The position numbers and the translations under genes are program-made. The notes below the pieces were generated by a model. It did not search any database, was not told where the DNA came from, and saw nothing but the letters and a program-made list of their open reading frames with translations. Shown here piece by piece: positions 1 to 8,236 of a stretch of 64,000 bases of DNA (within the stretch, counting starts at the first letter, position 1; every line of letters starts with the position of its first letter). This DNA is from Wurfbainia villosa. Taxonomy: Eukaryota > Streptophyta > Magnoliopsida > Zingiberales > Zingiberaceae. The stretch is from NCBI GenBank assembly GCA_025175895.1, contig CM046006.1, forward strand, positions 67,538,288-67,602,287, given 5' to 3'.

Positions 1-64
1 TGATTTCTTACTTTAGAATTTCTATCAAATGTTTTTACCTAACTTAAACGGATTGCCACACATC

Positions 65-77
65 AAAAAGGGGGAGA
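65..77 (+). promoter_or_regulatory. Polypurine tract of SIRE-c
   Basis: The run aaaaagggggaga ends one base before the LTR. The same tract precedes the 3' LTR of SIRE-b at 38013-38025 and is seen in reverse in SIRE-a at 16644-16656. Confidence 0.85.
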
Positions 78-716
78 TTGTTAGGGCAATCTCTTGCCAT
101 GATAAGGTTTTGATGTGTGTGACAAAGGATTTAAGTTAGGGTGTTAGTGTGATTTGATATGTACGTTGGAGTCTTGCAGGGCTTAGTAATTCGCACATGG
201 AGCCGTGGCGAGTTTCACATCTCATGACTCGGTCCTTGAGTCGGTGAAGGATAGCTTTGCGGAAGCCGTGTGCTTGGAGCATCCGAGGGATCGCCGGATG
301 AGGAGCTTGGAGTGAAGCTGGAGGAAGTAGACTTCGAGGCAAGAGACGCGAAGGAGCATTGCAGAGTCGTGCGCCTGATGCTGCCGAGGGACGTGGTCGC
401 GAATGAAGAGAACTTCGAAGGCGAGGGACTCCGAGAGATGAGAGTGAGCGAATGTAACCCGGGAAGGGGTAGCTCTTAGGTGAAACTTGGCAATTTGGCC
501 AAGTGTCGGATGAGTTTTTCGACACGATCATTGCCATGAAATGGCGATCTATCGCTTCCAGTCGAACGTGGTTCGATTTGGCTATTTGAGAGGCCGATCG
601 CCATATGTAGGCGTCGCAGCCATTCATCGATCGGCCCGATGAAGCGTGATCGATTGGTCGAAAGGGTTTGGCCACAGAACCGCTCGTAGCCGACTGAGCA
701 GTCGACTACGGAGGCA

Positions 717-749
717 GCAGTCGACTGATGAGGTCCATCAGTCGACTGC
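717..749 (+). repeat. Perfect inverted repeat in the SIRE-c LTR
   Basis: Two 14-base arms (gcagtcgactgatg and its reverse complement) flank a 5-base loop. Each arm contains the palindrome CAGTCGACTG. It lies about 70 bp upstream of the TATA box, in the presumed U3 region. Confidence 0.8.
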
Positions 750-820
750 CAAGTGTTCCGTTGGACTATAACGGTCGGGATCCGATGTGTTCGGAGGTCA
801 TTGGAGTGGCGGCACCTCTC

Positions 821-829
821 TATAAAAAG
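821..829 (+). promoter_or_regulatory. TATA box of the SIRE-c LTR
   Basis: The sequence tataaaaag sits in the middle of the LTR after a GC-rich U3 part. Equivalent boxes occur in the other SIRE LTRs at 30894, 38588 and 24519 on the plus strand, and at 15792-15799 and 26050-26057 on the minus strand. Confidence 0.65.
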
Positions 830-1237
830 AGAGGGTGTGGGTTTTTGGATGGCTAATGCTCATATTCCAAACGACCATCCAAGTGCCCCACAAGCTTTAT
901 ACTCTTCTTACTAGCTTTTACTTCAATCTTATTGTAAGAAGAGTGATCTTGATTGTAAAGGTTACCTCCACCTATCTTGGTGCAAAGGAGAGACCAATAG
1001 TGATTGGCTTTGAAGGAGTGATTCACCTCGGACGAATCGGGATCGTGGATTAGCGGCGTAGCCGTGAACCACGTTACATCTTGCGTTAGCATTTTGATTC
1101 TTGTCTTGTATATTTACTTGTCTTGTCTTATTATATTCCTCTTGCGCTAACCTTTTGTAGACGAGTAAATTACGACATCCATCGATTGAGAGCTATTCAC
1201 CCCCCTCTAGCCGGCCGTTTCGATCTCCAACACCTTC

Positions 1238-3120
1238 AGTATATATACTGGAATACAATCAAAGTCTCACATTGGTAAGACATGAAAAAGATCATGTGCT
1301 TATAAGATGAAAATATATCTCCATTGGTATGAGACCTTTTGGGTGTAGGGAATTACTTCCCGCTTCGGTCGCTTGAGCATGGCGATCCTATCTCATGTCC
1401 CCAAATTAAAATTTTATCAACTAAAACTAATCCGGACGGAGATGGATTACCCAAGCAACTAATCCATCATCGTGCTATTCGATTTGAGTAGTCGCTTGAA
1501 CAACAAGCACTCTTTTCCTCGATTAGCCGCAGAATAGATGATGAACGGATCGTCGGTTTTTGTGTTTATCACCGGGGTCCATGTTAATCAATAACAAAAT
1601 ACAAGAGAACTAGAATCAAAACTAAATAAGATTATACCTCTTGTTTTACCTCTTGATCTTCTATTGTATTCCTATCCTCCTCTTGGACGTCGTGTGGGCG
1701 ATGATCTTCCAAGAGTCGAAGCCTCCTAGATCTCGTATCTTCCCTTCCTTGCTCGCTCCGAACAAGGGAAGTTAACCCTCCCTTTTTCTACTTGCTTGTG
1801 CCGACCACCAAACACCAAGTAAGGTTGTCGCCGGCCCTAAGGAGAGGGAAGGATGTGCCGGCAAGGAGATCTCTTGTTGTCGCCGGCCAAAGGAGAGGGA
1901 GAGAGAATGCCGCCGGCCAAGGGGAGAGGGTGAAGGGGCGCCGGCCAAGTGAAGGGAAGGGAAGGAAAAACCAAAACCCTAGCCACCCTTGTATTGCCGC
2001 CAGCGCTAGGAGAAAAGCCACCCAACCTTGCTTGCCGCCCAAGCCTCTTCCACGCCAACAATAAATCCTAGGTTGTTTTTATTTCGCCCAAGCCTCTTCC
2101 CTTTCTTATATAGATCTAGGCTTCATGAGGTATTTATAATAGGCTACAATAGGGACCATGAGGAGGAGTTGGATCTTGGCCACCCAATGGATCCGAACCA
2201 CATAAAACCCGATCCATTAATGATGATCCATTCCACTAGAGGATTATCATTGATCTACCTCACCAACCCCCATAATTAAATATGGGCTCAACATATTATT
2301 TGTACAAAATATCTCCTCATATTTAAGATATCGAATGTCCATTAATTAATTAAATTACTAATAATTTAATTAATTAATATCTAACTCCATGAGTAGTACC
2401 ACTCATCCTTATCATCATGTTGGACCAAGTCCACCTGTAGAATTTACATGATGAAATTTATGAGCTCCTCAAGGTGACATCATCGTCCTAGTGTATAGGA
2501 CACGATTTCCTCCTATAATCAACGGTACACCATGTAAATAATATTATTTTCTAACTTACCAGGCTTATCGATTTAATACATAAATCTCGCCCATTGGTAA
2601 ATCAAAGAAATAAATACTAAGTACATATACCTATTATTATATCGAGATCAAGAGCGTGTACACCATAATATCTGAGATCCGATTCAATTATATAGTCAGT
2701 ATAAATTGAATCACCTCTAAATCGGTCTTGTTCAATACACACAAAGTGTACTAGTATAATTCTATGGTCAAGATAAATCAATACCAAATCACACAATAAC
2801 CATACCAATGGTTTGTCTAAAACCATCTTGGTTGTGAGCCTCCACTTATACTCTATAAGGAACTAATAACATGATCTTTTGTGCGACACCACACACCATA
2901 TTATCTACAATGTAAAATATCAGACAATATGCATAAATATAAAATGCAAATAATGATCATGTGATTCTTATTTCAAAATGAAGATGTTCATACAAAGGCT
3001 AGGCTTTCAGTATACATCCCTACATTGGGTTAAGCCCAAAAATAAAACCATGAGGGCTTAGGTCCAAAGTGAACAATATCATATCATTGTGGAGATATAT
3101 GAATCTTATAGGTACTAACA
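1238..3120 (+). repeat. 5' LTR of the TRIM, split by a solo LTR
   Basis: The parts 1238-1343 and 3025-3120 together align to the right LTR at 3424-3621. Shared text includes aatacaatcaaagt near the start, aatatctccattggtat in the middle and ataggtactaaca at the end. The break lies inside gaccttttggg, where the solo LTR entered. Confidence 0.8.
1344..3024 (-). mobile_element. Solo LTR of a long-LTR retrotransposon, probably copia, inserted in the TRIM LTR
   Basis: The insert begins TGTAGGGA and ends TCCCTACA, so both ends form a short inverted repeat with TG/CA termini. It is flanked by the 5-bp duplication ttggg (1339-1343 and 3025-3029). No internal coding is present, so this is a solo LTR left by LTR-LTR recombination. 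The minus orientation is inferred from a TATA-like tatataag (2105-2112 read in reverse) and from resemblance of the minus-strand start to Angela/Tork-type LTRs. That lineage is recalled, not searched. Confidence 0.75.
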
Positions 3121-3122
3121 AT

Positions 3123-3134
3123 TGGTATCAGAGT
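3123..3134 (+). promoter_or_regulatory. Primer binding site of the TRIM
   Basis: The sequence tggtatcagagt lies two bases after the LTR. It matches the 3' end complement of initiator methionine tRNA (tggtatcagagc) with one change. Confidence 0.8.
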
Positions 3135-3423
3135 CATGGTCCATGTCAAGCCATGAACCTCGAACGAAGGAAATTGACCTCCCATGTTCGGATCAAGAGA
3201 ACTAGACACTAGGCAGGAAGTCCAGTTGGGTCGGGAGGACCGAACAACCGCAGAAGTCGATTAGGTCGAGAAGAAATTTGGACAAGCTGGAAGGAAGTCA
3301 GTGGGTCGGAGGACGAGAGGTTGGCAGGAAGTTTTGGTGGGTTGAGGATCGGACATCAAGCAGAGGATGTCCTTTGAGGACGGATAGTCTTGGTCAATGT
3401 GGTCCTTCGTTTGAGGGCGGGAT

Positions 3424-3621
3424 TGTTGGAGTATTGAGAATACAATCAAAGTCCCATATTGATAAGATATGGAAAAAATTATGTGCTTATAAGATGAAAA
3501 AATATCTCCATTGGTATAAGACCTTTTGGGTTAAGCCCAAAAACAAAACCGTGAGGGCTTAGGCCCAAAGTGGACAATATCATATCATTGTAGAGATATG
3601 TGGATCTTATAGGTACTAACA
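3424..3621 (+). repeat. 3' LTR of the TRIM
   Basis: It starts TGTTGGAG after a G-rich tract and ends TACTAACA, 198 bp. It is uninterrupted and defines the true LTR length. Confidence 0.8.
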
Positions 3622-4750
3622 ATTTTATTCAATGGAAGTGTTCTAAGGCGAGTATTATTTTACTCAGTCTGGATTTGATGGCCCTTCTCTTATATCTATT
3701 CGAGGTGATTCGTAAGCCCTCGCTTCAATCATTCTCATATCCAATCAAGGTGTGTCAGGTTGGTTGTTATTTATTTCTTTGTGCCAAATTGGTCTGAGCC
3801 AAGGCGCTCCAGGTCAATTGTTATTTTATTCGGTTGAAATAAACTGGAGTAGTCATTATTTCTTTCTACCAAAATTTCTGAGTTGGACATTATATTATTA
3901 ATCCGAGGTGTTCTAAAATGGATATTAGGTTATTCGATTGAGGTACTTTGGGTCATCTCTTATTCTATGTAGCCTATGTGTTATGAGGAGAGTATTATTT
4001 TATTTAGCCCAGGTATCTCGAGCCAGCTCTTATTTTATGTGGCTAAAGTGTTCTTGAACTGGTTGTTATTTCATCTAGCTGAGGCGTGTCGGGCTGTTTG
4101 TTATTTTATTTTCTTATGCCAAATTGGTCCGAGTCCAGGTCGACTATTATTTTATTCAGTTAAACTGAGCTGGAGTAGGTGTTATTTCATTCCACCGAGA
4201 TGCTCTGAGTCAGCCGTTATATTATTCATCCGAGGCGTTCTGAAATGGATATTATATTATTGGATCGTGGTGCTTTAGGTTATTTCTTATTATATTTTAG
4301 CCTAAATATTTTGAGACGAATATTTTTTTATTCACTCAGATTTTGGGGGGCTTTCTCTTATCTACTCGAGGTGAGCAGCAGAGTCATACGAATCATTATT
4401 CTTCACTCTCGATAGGTGAGAAGCGAAGATATGTGAAGTATGGTATTTTCCTCCAGACAAGCGAGAATCAGTGAGTGATAGAGGTGCCAACCCTTTTATT
4501 ATATCCATATGAGGCAATTTGTAAGTCCTCACTTCGATCATTCCCGTATCCAGCCGAGACCATTCTTAAGCCCTCGAATCAGACATCTTATTATATTCAT
4601 CCAAGGCAATTTATAAGCTCTCGCTCCATCATTCTCGTATCCGACCGAGGCTATTCGTAAGCCCTCGAATTTGTCATCTCATTATACATCTGAGGTAGTT
4701 CGTAAGCCCTTAAACTAGCATTTTCTTCATTCAGCCGAGACAGATCACTG
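3622..4750. repeat. Degenerate hierarchical tandem-repeat field
   Basis: Short units of about 45-50 bp centred on ttattttatt recur throughout. Larger segments also repeat: the run around caaattggtctgagccaagg (3787) is echoed at about 4122, and tctcttatatctattcgagg (3686) is echoed at 4353. Between 4475 and 4740 a second unit, built on taagccctcg, repeats about four times. Copies are too diverged to be a young satellite. No coding is supported. Confidence 0.55.
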
Positions 4751-5263
4751 GACACTATGGATGCATATGATATTCCCGAATAGAGGAACAAGGAGCAGAG
4801 ATATGATCCGACTCGAGGCGATGAAGTGATAAAGTTGAAGTTAGACTTATCAGAGTGACTCGTCTGACTATTTATCAAGGTTATCTCTTATATGGGGAAA
4901 TATTGTCCCATTTATGAGAAGCAAGATCTCGTCCCATGGGAAGAGAATAAAAAGGTACTGCTAGAGTTAGAAAAAGGGGGAGAGGTCTTCTGGAGCATTG
5001 GCCGCCGCTTCCCTTGTATCTCCCATTGCCTAGCCAATCGGTCTCCTCTATTTTACACCATCCCGAGCCAACGCTTCCACTCTATAGTGTTGGAGAGGCC
5101 GAGATCTCTATGCCTCTTCCTAGACCTCCTCTCGGTGCAGCGAGTGTTGTAGGCCTGAGTGCTGCAAGCTCTCTCGTTCTCTCAACCATTCCTTCTGGTA
5201 TCCCACCAAAGCCTGACTCAGAGGAATCCTTCTCAGTGATCGATACATACCACTAGCAAACCT
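4751..5263. other. Unassigned stretch
   Basis: I see no recognisable element end, RNA gene or conserved coding. A short open frame from 4892 has no family resemblance I can name. It precedes the membrane-protein pseudogene and could contain its decayed 5' part. Confidence 0.4.
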
Positions 5264-5985
5264 CTCTTCTTGGCTTCGCTCTGGAGTTACGTTGCTTTCC
5301 TTCCATTCTTCTTCTTGCTCTTGGCCCTTGGCATCATCAAAGATGTTATAATTTGCCCTGCTGTAATTTCTATAGTTTTAGTTGGGAATTCAACTATGGT
5401 GATTGGCATGTGCTCAGCACATTTCATTCGAACTCATTATTGCATGATGAAGATTGTGAAGCTTGGGTTTTCTCTAAAAATGTTTTCAGTGGTTGCCATT
5501 TCCATTACTCTTGTGGTCGACATTAGGCATTCTGGGAAGCCTTCTAGTTGGAATAGACTATGGATTCTTTGCTCCTCTAATTGCGACATTTGAGGTTGCT
5601 GGAGAAGAAGTGATTGACAAGTTTTATCATTATTTTGATGACGAATATGTCGACACTATCAAGGGAGCTTGTACGTTGATGATGAACTTCATAGATTTTG
5701 GCTTCCACTCCTACTTCTCATACATGGATGACCTCATTAGTATCCTAATTGATGTGCCTATGATCAGTATTGTTGCATTGTGCAAGAGTCCCTACATGCT
5801 AATAAAGAGTTGGCAACACCTATTTCATGACTTAATTGGAAGGGAAGGACTTTTTCTGAAGACAATTTGTGTATCCTTTACTGGTTTAGTTGTCCTATTA
5901 TGATCACTCGTTGTCATTGGAGCAGTAGTCATTGTATTTCTCTGTAGCTTCCTTCTAGTATCTTATGGGGGCATTCATTTATTAA
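5264..5985 (+). pseudogene. Broken, apparently intronless copy of an At3g27390-like membrane protein gene
   Basis: The translation resembles the plant family of uncharacterised multi-pass membrane proteins typified by Arabidopsis At3g27390. Residues such as ASLWSYVAFLPFF, then YGFFAPLIATFE, FHSYFSYMDDL and LFHDLIGREG follow the family order. The frame changes once near 5510, and an in-frame stop (5901-5903) falls where the family has LLW. After YMDDL a block is missing and the text jumps directly to the ILIDVP segment, as if an exon were skipped. Several family exons are joined without introns, which suggests a processed copy, although no poly-A tail or target duplication is visible. The start and C-terminal half are absent. 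Family identity is from memory of conserved motifs. Confidence 0.75.
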
Positions 5986-6440
5986 TAAACTGGAGGTTCC
6001 AACAAACAATGAAATCTATACAAAGAGTTTCCATTGTCTTGTCATGTATGCAGATTGAAATTTCTCTTCTAGTGATCCGAAGGTTTTTCCTCTTCTGGTA
6101 TTATCTAAATATTCTATCGCAGACTCTTATATGCTTCTAGCTACACCTAAGATAACTTCTCTTTTTCCTCTTCTACATTATTGTTACTGTATTTAATATA
6201 TTTTTCTTCAATATGAATCTTGCCTGACTTAAGCATCGGAGGGCCACCGTCAAGTAGGCCGACAGTGGTTTAACGCGTGTTGATTTTTTTAGGATAAATT
6301 TACTATTGTGGTTGGAGAGAATCCCTCCTCGGTGATACAAGATCGAGAAGCGAAAAATCTAAGCTGCATTAATAGGGATATCCTATTATAATTAATCTTT
6401 TATTGCATAATTATTTCCTTATTTACACTAATATGTTACT
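5986..6440. other. AT-rich unassigned stretch
   Basis: No coding is supported. The string gacttaagcatcggagggcc near 6230 resembles sequence often seen in plant gypsy LTRs, so a decayed LTR fragment is possible. Confidence 0.35.
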
Positions 6441-6638
6441 AATGAATATCTACATAATCAATTAGAAAAGCTAAATTAGCCAAGGACATCATAAAAAATC
6501 CCCACACTTTCCCTCAAATTGATACATAGATGTCTTGCATGTTCAATTTGTAAACACTTGTTTTGAGATTGCTTTGGTGAGGAATCTGTAATGAATATCT
6601 ATATAATCAATTGAAAAAGCTAAATTAGCCAAGGACAT
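6441..6638 (-). pseudogene. Tail of an old copia RNase H with a 149-bp tandem duplication (left part)
   Basis: On the minus strand the text reads LTKAISKQVFTN and, one frame over, NMQDIYVSI then stop. This is the usual C-terminal end of a Ty1/copia RNase H. A 149-bp unit starts at 6441 and again at 6590. The second copy is cut at 6638 by the 57-kb gypsy insertion and resumes at 63840. Confidence 0.65.
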
Positions 6639-7859
6639 TGATGCGGCGAGGAAAATTCGCTTTACCCCCTTTCGACGCGACGAAGGCACGAAAGGAGCTT
6701 TTGGGAGGGTTCTCACAGGCCGCAACAGTAAAAATGGATGTAGAAGACGAAGTCAAGAAATGCAAGAACACCCAAACAGACAGTGGAAACTAGAACACAA
6801 GATATAACGTGGTTCAGAATGAGTATTCCTACTCCACGGAGGTGAGCTCTCTCACCGGGGACAATGCCCAAACACTTTCCACTATGAATGCCCTCCTTTA
6901 CGGAAAGGAAATTTTCCGAGGCGGAGGAGAAAACCTCTTATAGTTGGGTTACAAATACAAGAAAGAGTACGTGCGACTCAAGATCAAGGTCGCTGCTCCT
7001 CTTCTACGGCAAGGTGATGACAGCTCTCCTCCTTCTCCTCCGGTGTCTTCATTTCATGTCTAATGGAATGATTACTGATCCCTCTTCTCCTCCTGTCTTT
7101 GCCTTTTTATCCTCCTCCTCTGATCCATCACTATCTCGCGGGCTGTCCTCATCGTACACGTGGCCACCATGTCCACCTGGAGAATAATTCTATTACAGGT
7201 ACGAGGGGCGAAGGCTCCTAGGAATCTTCTGTGGGGACCTCTCTTTCTGTTACATATCACTCCCTTATTCCTATTCCAGGAAACTAGGTTAGCCCGTCCC
7301 CCTCAACCATCTACTTCTCGTAAAACTAACGTAGGTCTCCAGCTCACGGATCGTATAGCCTTAAGGCTTATCGGGCCGAACCGATTCTTATCCACCTCGT
7401 CTGTCTTTAGGCTTATGTGACCGAACCGATTCTTATCCGCCCCATCTGTCTTTAGGCTTATATGACCGAACCGATTCTTATCCGCCCCATGGGCCTTCTA
7501 GGCTTATTTAGCCGAACCGATTCTTATCCGCCCCTCTTGTCTTTAAGCTTATTTGACCGAACTGATTCCTATCCGCCCCATGGGCCTTCTAGGCTTATTT
7601 AGCCGAACCGATTCTTATCCGCCCCTCCTGTCTTTAAGCTTATTTGGCCGAACCGATTCTGGCTTATTTCCCAACGAAGTACTTTTTCGCTTTGCCGTGC
7701 CAATTACCTTCACTTACTTTCCCGTACTGGTTATCTCAAGCGCTTGCGCCCGTCCCATTCCTCTCTTTTTTCTCCATTGAACCCTCTACTTGGTTCGGGT
7801 AATACTTTGCTTATGAGCTCTTCTATCTAGTTCGTAGAGAAAAGGTAACGGATGTATCA
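6639..7859 (-). repeat. 3' LTR of the Tat element
   Basis: It is 1221 bp and collinear with 62615-63834. On the plus strand it starts TGATGCGGCGAGG and ends GATGTATCA, so on the coding strand it starts TGATAC and ends GCATCA. A possible purine tract (complement of 7866-7876) adjoins its inner edge. Confidence 0.9.
7348..7662. repeat. 45-bp subrepeats inside the Tat 3' LTR
   Basis: About seven copies of a 45-46 bp unit with the core ccgaaccgattcttatccgc occur in tandem. Alternate copies end in ctgtcttta or gggccttcta, so the array has an A-B alternating pattern. The same array is in the other LTR at about 63323-63636. Confidence 0.85.
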
Positions 7860-8060
7860 TTAGTCAACCCCAAAAAATAGTCAAGCGAAGTTATAAGCTT
7901 GACTTTCCCACTATATAAGGTTCCTACTTCCTCCTTGGCCTTACTAAGTTCAAATTTACTCTTTTCTTAAAGCTTTATCGCATATACTTGAGGCGGCCTA
8001 ATAGGCCCATGGGCCCCGCTTTTCCTTTTTCTCTCTACAATCGAATCGTCACAAAAACCC

Positions 8061-8068
8061 TATATAAA
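8061..8068 (+). promoter_or_regulatory. TATA box candidate for delta, copy 1
   Basis: The string tatataaa lies about 170 bp before the delta start codon. A second candidate, tatataagg, is at about 7913. Both are conserved in copy 2 (27103-27110 and about 26954). They point away from the adjacent LTR, into the element. Confidence 0.5.
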
Positions 8069-8236
8069 CCTCCGCCTTTTTCTTTTAGGTATTACTTAGT
8101 GTGCCCGACGATACCGTCCCTTCGACTTCTTCTCCCTTGCGACTTTCACCGGCGGTGTTCCAGCGACCCAACCTTCTCCCTCTTATACGTTCTTCTTCTC
8201 ACCCTCCAAGTAAGTGCTCTGTCCTGCTTTATACCT

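Larger units (their letters stand above)
1..1232 (+). mobile_element. 3' end of a SIRE-like Ty1/copia retrotransposon (SIRE-c), cut by the window edge
   Basis: The first 78 bases are the tail of the internal region, ending in a purine-rich tract of the type used for plus-strand priming in SIRE/Maximus copia elements. The 3' LTR follows directly. No pol coding is left inside the window, so lineage rests on the tract, LTR length and likeness of the LTR ends to the better preserved SIRE elements at 30339-39073 and 15562-26898. The element appears to sit near the left end of a TRIM LTR, whose sequence resumes at about 1238. Confidence 0.8.
79..1232 (+). repeat. 3' LTR of SIRE-c
   Basis: The repeat runs from TGTTAG to CCAACA, 1154 bp. 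It ends in the run of C followed by CTCTAG that also closes the LTRs of the other SIRE-like elements here. The 5' copy is outside the window, so target-site duplication cannot be tested. Confidence 0.85.
1233..3621 (+). mobile_element. TRIM-like non-autonomous LTR element
   Basis: Two copies of a roughly 200-bp LTR flank an internal region of only about 300 bp (3121-3423). The internal region starts with a methionine initiator tRNA primer site and has no convincing coding sequence. These are the hallmarks of TRIM elements, which depend on proteins of other elements. The left LTR is interrupted by a 1.68-kb solo LTR, and its first few bases are lost at the junction with SIRE-c. Confidence 0.8.

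Noticed and set aside
1788..2064. Gly/Pro/Arg-rich frames in the 1344-3024 solo LTR
   Set aside because: Low-complexity GC-rich LTR leader. Open frames occur on both strands without any domain.
3123..3134. Possible methionine tRNA genes at the tggtatcagag motifs (3123, 25751, 31381)
   Set aside because: Only the short primer-complementary segment is present and no cloverleaf surrounds it. These are primer binding sites.
4892..5256. Two overlapping frames (86 and 80 residues) before the membrane-protein pseudogene
   Set aside because: No family resemblance, and neither reaches the pseudogene in frame. Perhaps a decayed leader of the copy.
7988..8236. N-terminal extension of delta upstream of ATG 8237
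   Set aside because: The frame is open, but it overlaps the TATA box and shows no similarity. A gtaagt donor-like site at about 8211 suggests leader sequence.
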